Assembly: GCA_964247055.1 (NCBI GenBank)
Contig: OZ176053.1
Coordinates: 5,456,001 to 5,520,000, forward strand
Origin: Paragordius varius
Lineage: Eukaryota; Nematomorpha
Reading direction: 5' to 3'
Length of the DNA stretch: 64,000 nt
Shown: positions 1 through 12,000 of the stretch, one piece after another
Numbering within the stretch: the first letter of the stretch is position 1
Layout of the letters: each line of letters starts with the position of its first letter
The notes under the pieces: model-generated
What the model saw: the letters and a program-made list of their open reading frames with translations, nothing else
What the model was told of the DNA's origin: nothing
Databases searched by the model: none
Made by a program: the position numbers and the translations under genes

Positions 1-3000
1 TGGGGCGGGACCCGCTAAATTTCGGACAGAATCCATTTCCATCCCGAATGCTGGTGCTCTGGCCCTTGAAAAGGCAGCCATTGCCATGGGCCTAGCAAAA
101 TCTGCGAATTCCAACACTGCGTTAAAGTTTTATAAAATGTTATAAAGCCAAGAGATGCACACAAAAAAGCGAAAAAAGTATGATGTGGTTAGTGAAAATT
201 TTATTATTCTTCTTTTATATCAAGATTATAAAGAAGCATATGAGCCTGCCGATCTAAAGTTAAATTTATAATCATATTTTATCATGGTATAGAGTTCAGA
301 TTGCAATTTTTAAGATCTATATAATAAAAATAACTATATGAAAATTATATAAAGTGTGCTATATTCTCTAAGAATTTACAATAACATTGAAATTTTTTAT
401 GATTATAGTATGAATTTATTCCCCACTGAAACTACTAAAATTATATCTTTTGTTCAGCAAAATAGTAATTAATAACTAAATATAACGGTTAAATTGCGCA
501 GACAAAATTAAATTTCCTATAACTTAATTTATACTTATTTTAATATATAAATTATTAATATTTTTTATTCAATAGCATAATATTTAAACATTTGACTGTA
601 TAACTGGGAAAAACCGTTCATGAAACCATAAATATTTAAGACTCCCTAATTTCTACAGCTAAATCATGCATTTCAAAATTCGTCTTATTACCGAGGTGAA
701 AAAGCGTAGATAGATGTTTAATTTAGGCATTAAAATTTTATATTATAGACATGCAAAAATTAGGTAAAGAAGTTAAATAAAAAACTTAAGGGTGCTTGCT
801 ATATTAATTCATTTAAGCGCCAAAGGAAAAAAATTAAAAACATTATTTTTTTACTTTTCATATTGCGCCCACCCCAACCACGCACTATCAATATATATCA
901 CATAAAGATAATTATATTACAAAAGTCATTTTGAATTTATCCAGTTATATTTATAAAATGCAACATTTCAAAATCTATATTACCTGGATAAATGTTATCT
1001 TCAATGGGTGAATAGATATTTGCATCAGTCAATACAAATAAGTTTGATTTCTATGCCGAAATATTGATTATTGAATTAATTAGAATCAAAGTGAAATATA
1101 CAACATGTTTAATAAAAAAATCAATTTTATGTCCTAAATAATATCCATTTAATATAGGTTTATATTATTTATATTTAAATTAAATGCTAGAAATATATTT
1201 TAACCTTTCATAATGAATTTCTTAATAAGTCAACCATTCCGCATCATACTGTTTTACATTTTATTTTACACCAAAAAAATTTTGATTAAAAAGTTATCAA
1301 TGTTAGCGTTTATTTCAAAGACTACTATGATATGTAATGGAAACGTTTGGTTTAATATTAATTAATACAACAAGAATATATCTGTTATGGTAATAGAAAA
1401 ATTTGTTTTTAACATTAACATCACCATAAAAAAATATAAATTTTACATTAATATCGCTTTAAAAAAAACATATCATACGTGCCTACAGTATTTGCAGTGT
1501 ATTTAAAATAGTATTTACCACAACCAAACGCAAATTCCATTTTAGATTCTATAAATCCAAAAAAAGTCAATCAAAAAAAGGTTAATCAAAAAAATCACAT
1601 CAAATATTTCAGCTGTATTGGCATAGTTTCGGTAATCACGTCGACCATAAAATACATTATCATTGGAAGAGCCAGAAAAAGATTCTAATTCACTTTCTAT
1701 AACAGAACGTGAGATATCATTATCAGCGCCGTTTGAAGTGCCGAGTAATTGCACACTCTTATCCACGGCTACGATACCTAACCTTGCTTGAGGTGATGTT
1801 TTAAGCTAAATGATATAAAAAATGATGTTAAATTTTATAAAAAAAGGGTGAATATATATATATATATATATATATATGGATTTTAAAATATCGAAAACTT
1901 TAATAATCTTTGTAAAAAAGTAAAAATTTTCTGAAATATAATAATAAATATCTAATAAAAAATTTTAATAGCATATTTCATTTTTATAATATAATTAGCA
2001 AACTGTATTGTGCTGCATTTTTTTTATTTTATAACATTTTATCAATATATATCAAAATTATTCTTATATAAAAATAAAAATCATAATATCGATACATTCA
2101 ATACGGCTTGCTGTCTAGGTCCAAGAGTTAATAAACTTTCCCCAATATTATTATTTCCGTTTTTATCGAAATTGGTCGTAAGAGGTTTTACACCTGTGCC
2201 AGGAACAAATGATAGATTTACCTGGAAAAAATATATTTATTCAAAATATAAAGCATAAATATTTTGTAAATTTTAAATAAAAAAATCTATTTTATAATAT
2301 TCGAAAGGTTTTAAATATATTATTGACAAATAATTTATATTTAAATTGAGACAATGGAGGTAAATAGCTCAAAAATTAAATAATAAGTTACATAGTTAAA
2401 TTCTATTAAATCTAATTAAATCAATTTTAGCACAACTAATTAATTTGTAATAAACTTTTAAAATAAAATTAAAACACAAAATTGTAACTTATATACCCTT
2501 ATTTTCCATGCATAATTTTTTACTCAATAACATAATTTTGCATAAGCATTTCAAAAGGAATGATATTAAATTTAGTCGTTTATTATATCCAAATATCTTA
2601 CAAAATTTGCCCTAATTCGTTAACCGAAACGATAATTTGTTACGCTATAACGGTTTGTTTTGCTAAAAAAATGCCCAATAATTATTATTCCCTTTCGGAA
2701 AGTTAAATTATACCATTTACAATTTAAAATCACCTTGAAATTCACCCTAAAATTATGTGTTTTCGGGCTAATATAACTTATCATTAATATGATATATATC
2801 TAAATGGAATAGTTTATTATTTTTCATTATTATAATTTCAAACAAAATTTCATTTTTGAACAATATAAAAAAAATACAAGTTTAAATCTTACAAAACACT
2901 TAATTTATTTAAGGGTGAATTTGAATTGGTCGAGGGTGAATTTGAATTGTTCAAGGGTTAATTTGAACTGTAAATGGTATATATTGGCACCTTAAAATAT

Positions 3001-6000
3001 TAAAAAGTAGTAAATACTATCGCTTTCAATTTTGACATACAAAAATTACAAAATTTGGGCTAAATTATTATTAATTCGAAATGATTATTTATCCGCTATA
3101 ACAGGTTTTTTTTTACTTAAATATTGTCCATTTAGATTTTACCTCTCGGGAAACTTAAATATATTAGCATTTTAAAATATTAATAGGGTAGCAAATATTA
3201 TCAATTTAACACCACAAAAGTCATAAAATATGCACTAAATTGATTAATTCAAAAAAATAATTTATCCAGTGTAAGGCTGCGTTTTTTTGCTAAAAAAAAT
3301 TGCCCAATATTTTGATATTTTTGGGAAAACTCCAATTATATTAACATCTTAAAGTAAATAGCAAATATATTAGCTTTTATTCTTGAAATTAAAGAAAAAC
3401 TTACGAAATTTGCGCTAAATTGATTAACCCGAAACGATAATTTATCCGCTATAACGGTGCGTTCTTTTCCTGGTTCTGCAGTTCCTGTTACACTGTAAGC
3501 TAAAACCATAAATGTCGGGGCTAGACCCGCTTCAATAGGGAAAGTTATTTCAATCTTATTTTGGATGTTTCCATTTGAGCTAGATTTTTCCATATTCTGT
3601 GTGTGAGTATGTATATGATAATTTTTTAATAATTTTTAGATCGTATTTATTAAATTTTATATAGTTCTTTAATAATTCTTTATAATAATGTAAATCATTC
3701 TTTTATTTATGATATTGACAGGAAGATTTTAAATTCAAGTAATTCAAAAATAAAACACAAGATGAAATATCAATTAAAAAAGAATAAATATAATATATTT
3801 TATAAAATATACCGTATATGTTTTAATGGCGTAAATGCGCCCTCTCGCAATAAAAACGACCGTAAGGAAGGGAATGGGTCCAGTTGAAACAGCTCTGATT
3901 TTGTGTGACGCTCCCAACTATACAGTCATGTAGACTTTAATTTATCAAAAATATACTTTTTTTCGTTAAATGGGTATTAATATTTGGTAAAGAATATAAA
4001 AACAAGAGCAATATGGTATTACCATATTATATTCTTTAAAAAAAGTAAAAAATGAAGGGGAAGGGCGTCGGAAATCTTTGGTAAAAAATGAAAATACACT
4101 AACTACTAACCCTTCACTTAAAATTATTGTATAAAAGGGTTAGGAAAATCGTAATTTTTATCTCAATTATAATTTTTTTTGTTTTGATATGAGAACGATA
4201 AAAGGGATTTTTACGATAGATGCTATATTAAATAATCGATTTGATCCAATTTCAGGATGTAACCCTGGTATTGCGGGTATTTTTTCCTTTATAATGTTAG
4301 ATTCAGATTATGTTGACGAAAATATAAGACCCACACAAAATTTTGTCCCTAACAACGATGGTTTTTTTTTCATTTAGAATTTAGGTGTTAATGAGATCGG
4401 CGGGAATGAATTGATAGTAGATCCTGGTGTCCTTAATGGTTTTTTTGCCTTTATAATGTTAGATTCAGATTATGTTGACGAAAATATAAGACCCACACAA
4501 AATTTTGTCCCTAACAACGATGGTTTTTTTTCATTTAGAATTTAGGTGTTAATGAGATCGGCGGGAATGAATTGATAGTAGATCCTGGTGTCCTTAATGG
4601 TTTTTTTGCCTTTATAATGTTAGATTCAGATTATGTTGACGAAAATATAAGACCCACACAAAATTTTGTCCCTAACAACGATGGTTTTTTTTTCATTTAG
4701 AATTTAGGTGTTAATGAGATCGGCGGGAATGAATTGATAGCAGATCCTGGTGTCCTTAATGGTTTTTTTGCCTTTATAATGTTAGATTCAGATTATGTTG
4801 ACGAAAATATAAGACCCACACAAAATTTTGTCCCTAACAACGATGGTTTTTTTTTCATTTAGAATTTAGGTGTTAATGAGATCGGCGGGAATGAATTGAT
4901 AGTAGATCCTGGTGTCCTTAATGGTTTTTTTGCCTTTATAATGTTAGATGTTGACGAAAATATAAGACCCACACAAAATATTGTGCCTGGCAACGATGGT
5001 TTTTTTCATTTAGAATTTAGGTGTTAATGAGATCGGGAATGAAAATATGACAACTTCATTAAACGGTAGAGGAAAAAGGAAAAGTACCGTTTTTGTTAAT
5101 TTTAGAATATAATTTTTGGTCAGATGAAAAAAAGTCTAAAGCCTATAAAATTTTCGGGAATCCCAGAAATCACGAATTATCGTCTCGTCATTTTATAGAT
5201 GATTTAAACATGTCTATAAGTTCCATAAATGCTATGAGAAGAAGCATGACTCTGGGAATAGAGAAAGAGCCATTGAAAAAGGGTAGGAAAACGAAATGCA
5301 ATGAAGGTCTAGTCGGGCAGGTCAAAACAATCCTCGATAGTGATTGTGAATTGACTGTCGATGAGATTCTCAATAAATTACCCACAGAATCCAAAATATC
5401 CAAAAAAACCTTATATAAAATATTTAAAATATTAAACTACACGCGCAAAAGGTGTATTATGGAACCTCAACAGCGCAATTCCTCGTTGGTTATTCAAAAA
5501 CGATTTGAGTATGCCTGTCTTGTGAACGGCATACCCTTGGACAAAATCTATTATTTAGATGAGTCGGGGTTTTCCTTGATAGCGAAAAATATATTTGGCC
5601 GGGCACCGTCAGGACAGGCACCTATCGTAAAGGGCTTCAATAAGGGTATATTTTTATTTTATTTTAGGTAAAAACGTCTCTTTGTTGTGTATGATTGGAA
5701 TACAGGGTGTTGTTAATTACAGCATCAAACAGGGAGCGTTCAATGGCGAGACTTTTAAGCCATTTTTGGAGGAGTCTTTGGCCATGTTACCACAAGATGC
5801 GTTTGTCATTTGCGACAACGCACCCATACACAAATGTTCTATTTTGGGTGATTTAAGGAACAAGCTTATATATTTACCACCTTATTCGCCCCAACTTAAT
5901 CCTATTGAATGTTTTTTTCATGAATTAAAATTTTATTATGAAAAAAAACCAAGATGCACTACATTCTGGGAACAATATTGCAGAATCAAAAGATTGTGCG

Positions 6001-9000
6001 ACGAAAGAAAAACAAAATCTCTTCAAAATTATTATGATTTTTCAAAAAGAGTTTTAATTGATGTTGCTTTAAAAAAACTAAGGTTGGAAAATGAAAACAA
6101 TTTTAAACATCATTTATTGTAAGTATCAGAGACGATTTAGTTTTTCTTTGATCGCAGAGTACGATATAAAAATAATTTCCAGATATTGCTTTTTTATAAC
6201 AATTATTATAGAAAAAAACATTCAATAGGGTTAAATAGTGGTAAACTGGTATATATATATGATTGAATTTTAAATTTCCCAAAATAGAGCATTTTAGGAT
6301 ACGCATTCAGTTCGATAATATTTTTTTATAAACGCTATATAATTCATATTCATTTCCTATGTTCTCCTTTATATACACACACAATTCATTATTTGTCCGT
6401 TCTATGTTTTATTTAATGTGATATCCTATTATAAAAATTATAATAAATTTTTTTTACCTATATAAAAATCTATATTTAAGTGATTTGTTGTTTAACAATT
6501 GGATACAACACATTCATTTTTAAGCTAAAACCAAAAGGTTAAGATTTAGTGAATGTGACATGTGTGCAATGGTAAAATTGAAAAAGAATACAAAATAAAT
6601 CGCTTTTTCTATTTCTATCAAGGTTAGATGTGATTTAAATAAAAAATTATCTTTAATTTTACCCTTAACACTAAATGAAGACGACATTTTGCAAATATTT
6701 TGTAAAATAAAAATGACGTCGAAGTTGTTTGACATGGAACTTTTTTTTCAAAACAAAATTTTATTTAGATATTTTGATTTATATAATATTTATTAGGAAA
6801 GATAAATTTAAATTGGGACCGTTTCTTTCACTAGTTTTTTTAAAAATCCTAACTCAAATTAAGTCTAAGGTATATTTAGATACCCCATTTGAATCTAGGT
6901 GTTAAATAAAAATTTTAACAAAAAAAATTAATATATAAAATTTGCAAAAAATTAACAAAAATATTACCATTCCCCTTTAAACAATATTTAAGATTTACAT
7001 TTTTTACCAAAGATTTCTGACGCCCTTCCCCCACACTTCTTTTAATTTTTTTAAAGAATATGATATGGTAATACCATATTGCTCTTGTTTTTATATTCTT
7101 TACCAAATATTAATACCCATTTAACGAAAAAAAGTATATTTTTGATAAATTAAAGTCTACATGACTGTATATTTCAATTTTCGAAAATAAATTAAAAAAT
7201 ATAAATTGATAGGAAAATTAGGTTAAAAATGTTAAAATTTATTTCTAAAAACTCAGATTTTTTTTAATTCCTACATAAAATTTTGTTAATGATTTAATTT
7301 TTAAACTACTATGAAAAAATCCAAATTTTAATATATTTGTAAAACATTTTAAAAAAAACTCTAAATTCGTTTTTTTAAACTAAAAGAATTTGTTTTTTAG
7401 CAATAAAACTTTTAAAACAAAACCTGTAGTGGACTATTTGCTTGATTTTGGGGTCTAGAATCTTGAAGTTCCAGAAAAACGTTTGCTGGTTCCACAAATT
7501 TCGTGGCACTAAAAGTGGACGTACGGGTTTGACCAATAATTGTTGCCTTCAAAATGGAGAAAATAAATTTAATTAAAATTTTGGATTTTTTAACAATTTA
7601 TTTGATGAAAAGTTAATGTCTTTCACCATACTTAAATTGCTTAAGTAACTTTATCATACAAAACTTAAATTATTATTAAAGCGCAATAAAAGAATTATAC
7701 CAATAGAAATCACAATTTAACGGTACAATCGAAATTTGTTTAAATTTTAAGCTGTATTTTTTAGTATGAATCTTTCAAAGGTTTTCAAAATAAAGCTGAA
7801 ACCATAAGAATACTATTTATATTTAGAATAATCCTAAGATAAGTAATAAAAAATAAAGCAGTCATTTATTCTACTGCATATTTTAATTGACTTGGAATAT
7901 GCGACATTTAGTTTTGGGATTGCAAAGTATTAAAGTTAAAAATCTGCCGATTATATATGAATTATAATAATGGAGGATATATAACGACATTTTTTTAAAC
8001 CCTGATTAATACTCATTATTTTTGCAAACATTTAAACACATGTAATTTCTTATTAATATAATTTAATTTAGGAACTTATCAGGTTTATGCTATTAAAAAT
8101 GATAAATTAATATAAAAATTGTATAAAATCATTCTAAATAACCTTTTAATAATATCATATTGAAAACAAAAATTAAAATCACAAAATTAACCTCAAATTC
8201 AATCCTTGACACTTTTTGTGATATCCCATCTTTATCGTGTTGACTTACAAAAGTATGAGTAAAACAATTTGCCGAATTTGTCTCTGTAAAAGGAGAATTA
8301 TTAACACTACAAGAAACTGTAGAAGGGCCAGACTGAGAATTCAAATCGATCGTTATATTATCAGTTTCAACAAGGGTAGGTATACTGTATTCTGTCCTAC
8401 GTGAGGTATTTACATTGCGATTAGTGTTACTAGGCCCGAAAAAGCTTGGGATTATATTTTGTGGTATAAGATACGGTTCCTCATAATAAATGGTTCGCTT
8501 CAGTTGAATTTGAACGGGATTGTAGGGGGCACGTATTTTACCATTAGGACCAGTTAATAGAGGATATTGTTGCAATAAAAATTCATTTTTAATTGGGAGG
8601 GGTGTACCATCAGCTTGTTGAACGGTTATCTATAAATTATATAAGCAAAGAGGTAAAAACTAAAAGACATAATTTTATATAAGGAAAACCATATATAACT
8701 GTAATATAACAATGTCAAATATATATACCAATTTACCAGTTGCTTCTTCCGTAATAAAAATATAGTTGTTTTGTGAAAAATATTAGTCATTTAGTTTTAA
8801 CTTATATATATATATATATAATTCAATTTTTACTGCTATAAAAATCTCGTATAATTGAGTTATGATTTTCAAAAAATGATAAATTTTATTACGATTATAG
8901 TATAGGGTATCTGACGTGCATCCATCCAAAATATTTCTCCAGTTCGCGAGAAATTTCGACTACAAAACGTTAAGTAATCTTATTAATTAATTTTTTTAAA

Positions 9001-12000
9001 CAAATTTTCCGATTTAGTTTTGGCGAATTTTGGCAATTAACTAGCAAAAATTGTTGAAATAAATAGTAATATTTACAGTCTTTTGTTTAAAATCTAATGA
9101 AACATTTTTTAGTGCCCATATATTTTGCAAATGCGAACCGTCAGATTTTTGATCCAAAAATGCGGCCCGAGAAGTCTGTGTTATAGACCCCTGATTAGAG
9201 GCAAAGTTTCAAAATGCTTGCTTATTTTAAAATCAATCGTTAACTTATATAAAAATGTAAAATTTTGAGTTTATGAAAAACATATAAATATATAATTTTT
9301 TAAAACAATAAGTCAAAACTAAAAACCTTATCAATGTACGCTATTGCGATACAATTAAATATTAGAAATATATTCAATAATAAATTAAATTTTAAATATC
9401 TACTAAAGCTCTTTAAATATGCGTCGCAATATGTTTACCTTAATTATATTAATTAATTTTTATACATTATTTTAAGTGTTTACCATGCCACAGGCTTACA
9501 CTACCGATTCCAACAATATATCGAAAAAATTCTCTCATTTTTAAATGGCTAATAAAATATCTCGAGTTATATAGTAACCTTAAATGAAATGTAAAGAAAT
9601 AAAAGGTCATTTCTTAACAAAAGAAAAATAATGTCCAGTACACACTTGATGTCAAAAGTATCTAATTTTTATGTTAATAAGAAGATATAGTATGGAAATA
9701 ACTGTATATAAGTTAATTTTTATGTTAACATGATGATATAGATAGGATAATTAACCTGTATAGGATAAGGTAGACCCGGTTTAAAATAAGTCGGGCCCTG
9801 AACCGATAAAAATAGCGGGAAGTTATATATTTGAAGTGAATTAGTTTTGCTAATTTTCTTTAGTGTTTGAGTATCTTCAAAATCTAAGCTGACTTCAAAT
9901 CGGCGTCCATAATTGAAAGAACTAATTCTATATTGGAAAAAAAGAATATAATATTATTTTAATTAAATTAATTAATCATTCTAATGATGGTAAATTAAAA
10001 CACATATAACTATTACAATAGTTTTATACACATTTTCATATTAAAAACAAACAGAACGAAACAAAAACATAAGAACTGGTTTTCAAAAGCATCATTCAAA
10101 TAAATATTACAAATGTTTGTGAATGTTAATATCATATTGATAACTCTATTATTTGAAACTGAAAAAACACTTAATATAATAATTAGAAACAAAATATAAT
10201 TTTTTAAAAAGTTAGGTGCTTACAAGTTTTCTAACTCTTTGCCACTAATTTCAGGTTGTTTAAAGACAAGGGTTAAATCAAAAGCATATTTTGCTTTTTC
10301 GTCAGTCGAGGTCTCAATCACCTGTTTTAAACTTTCTGTAATGTATTTATTCGTTTTTGTATCATATCTCCCATAAGTGTCTTTTAGCATTATCGTAGCT
10401 TTTCCTTGGACTGTACCGCCAAAAGTATACCTTTGGTTTGGAAATAAAAAAAGGATTAATTTTGTTTTTTTTAAAAAATAAAATTTATGTTATCATTAAT
10501 ATTAAGACTAATTTTATTCTTTTTAATTATGGCTAATTCCATATTTTTAGCATTCTTTTAATTAGTTTTACTTAAATCATGAAGACTCGATATAAAACAT
10601 TATATCACGAATAATTATAAAAATACAGTAAAAATTGAAATTATACGGACAAAACGCAAAAATATAAAGACTAATATTTTTTTCAAACCATACTTTTTTA
10701 AACATTGATTTTTTTCATATAAATTATACTACAATCCAAATATATATAATTGAATGTGTTACCTATATACATATCAATTTCATGCTTTGTAGTTTAAAAC
10801 AATTAGTCATATTTAAAATAAGATTCAAAAAGCATGGTTGTTTCGAAAAAAATATTTGTCTCAATATTTTTACGTTTTGTGCTGTGTATAAAATTAAATT
10901 TTAATAATACTATTATACTTTGGTTCAAAATTTCCAATCACACGTACAGTTATAGATTGAATTTCTTCTTTTGAGGCTTTTGATTTATCAAGTAAAGTAG
11001 AAAATAAAAATTATATAAATTTATAAATATTATATAATTTTAAAACGAAAAAACTATATATGGCTTATTATTTTTGAAGACTAAAATTAACAAGATTTAA
11101 AAATTATTTTTAAAATAATCCTTGTTTTCAATCTCAAACAAAATAAAATATCGTTACAAGACCGTTATTGGTTAACCGTAATACGAAACGACTAGTTTAA
11201 GACATAGAAATATTTGGCAGTATTAAACGAATTTTCTTCAAACATTTATAAAAATTATTGATTATAAGACTATATTATACATAATATTCCTTGGTCCGTC
11301 CAACTAATTTCCAAAACTTACTAAAAAATAAAAAATTAAATTACAGAAACACAAAATAAAAAATAAAAATAAAAAAGAAGTTATAATTTTGGAACAAAAA
11401 GCTTTTAGTATGCAATAATATTAAAACTTTTCAAACAATCCTAAGAAAATCATCCCTAAAATATTCAAAAACATTTTTGTGTAAAAAAATATAGTATGAT
11501 TACCATTAGGGATTAATGCTGGTTTACGTTCCATTATACCCCAAGGTGGGGTATTTAATGTAACTTCAAACGTAGGTAACACATATTCAGCCACTTGAAA
11601 TGATTTACTCGATTCAGGGGTCGCGGTTGCTATGCTAACGGCAGAATTAGGACCATCAGATGTTTTATTATCAGCTGATTCGTTGGCGCCAAAAAGAACG
11701 CCTACAGACCAGGAACCAAGGACAGCTCGCTCAACTAATTGAAAGGAGGCCGTGACCATACCTTAAAAATTTTAAGATACATTTAAAAAGTTTGAAACAA
11801 GAATTATATTAACATTAATATGGACAAGTAATAAGTGAAATTGCTTGATTAATTACTATGCTTATATTAACCGATAGCATAAAGCATAATTTTTTATTTT
11901 TATGTAATTTCCATGATTATAAAACGCAGGACCGGTTATTATTTTGCAATATATATAAAAAATAAATATTGATTAATAAAACTATTAAAATCAAAATAAA

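Larger units (their letters stand above)
3923..7167 (+). mobile_element. Tc1/mariner-superfamily DNA transposon, copy 1 (3,245 bp, apparently autonomous)
   Basis: Begins CAGTCATGTAGAC and ends with its reverse complement, flanked by TA on both sides (3921-3922 and 7168-7169), the target duplication of this superfamily. Terminal inverted repeats are about 168 bp (3923-4090 and 6999-7167), the outer ~110 bp nearly perfect, with an inner palindrome around aatatggtattaccatatt. It contains an eight-exon transposase gene (4189-6122), a ~162-bp tandem array (4230-5030) and, after the gene, a MITE-II-related segment (6502-6905). It lies in an intron of the A2M-like gene in antisense orientation. No difference from copy 2 was seen at an offset of 40,048 bp. 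Confidence 0.93.

Noticed and set aside
4230-5030. Tandem array as a CRISPR-like or satellite array
   Set aside because: Units are whole 162-bp repeats without unique spacers, confined to the transposon, and fit an exon-intron reading.
5646-5667. The break between the two transposase frames as a disabling mutation
   Set aside because: The gap is exactly a 22-nt GT..AG segment whose removal restores the conserved GKNVSLLCMIG run, and identical-size gaps interrupt intact host genes, so splicing explains it better.
5093-5671. Transposase starting at 5093 with a non-ATG codon as an independent 192-aa gene
   Set aside because: The frame before 5106 is intronic in the proposed model: removing 5084-5105 (22 nt, GT..AG) joins it in phase to the upstream exons, and no ATG exists at 5093.
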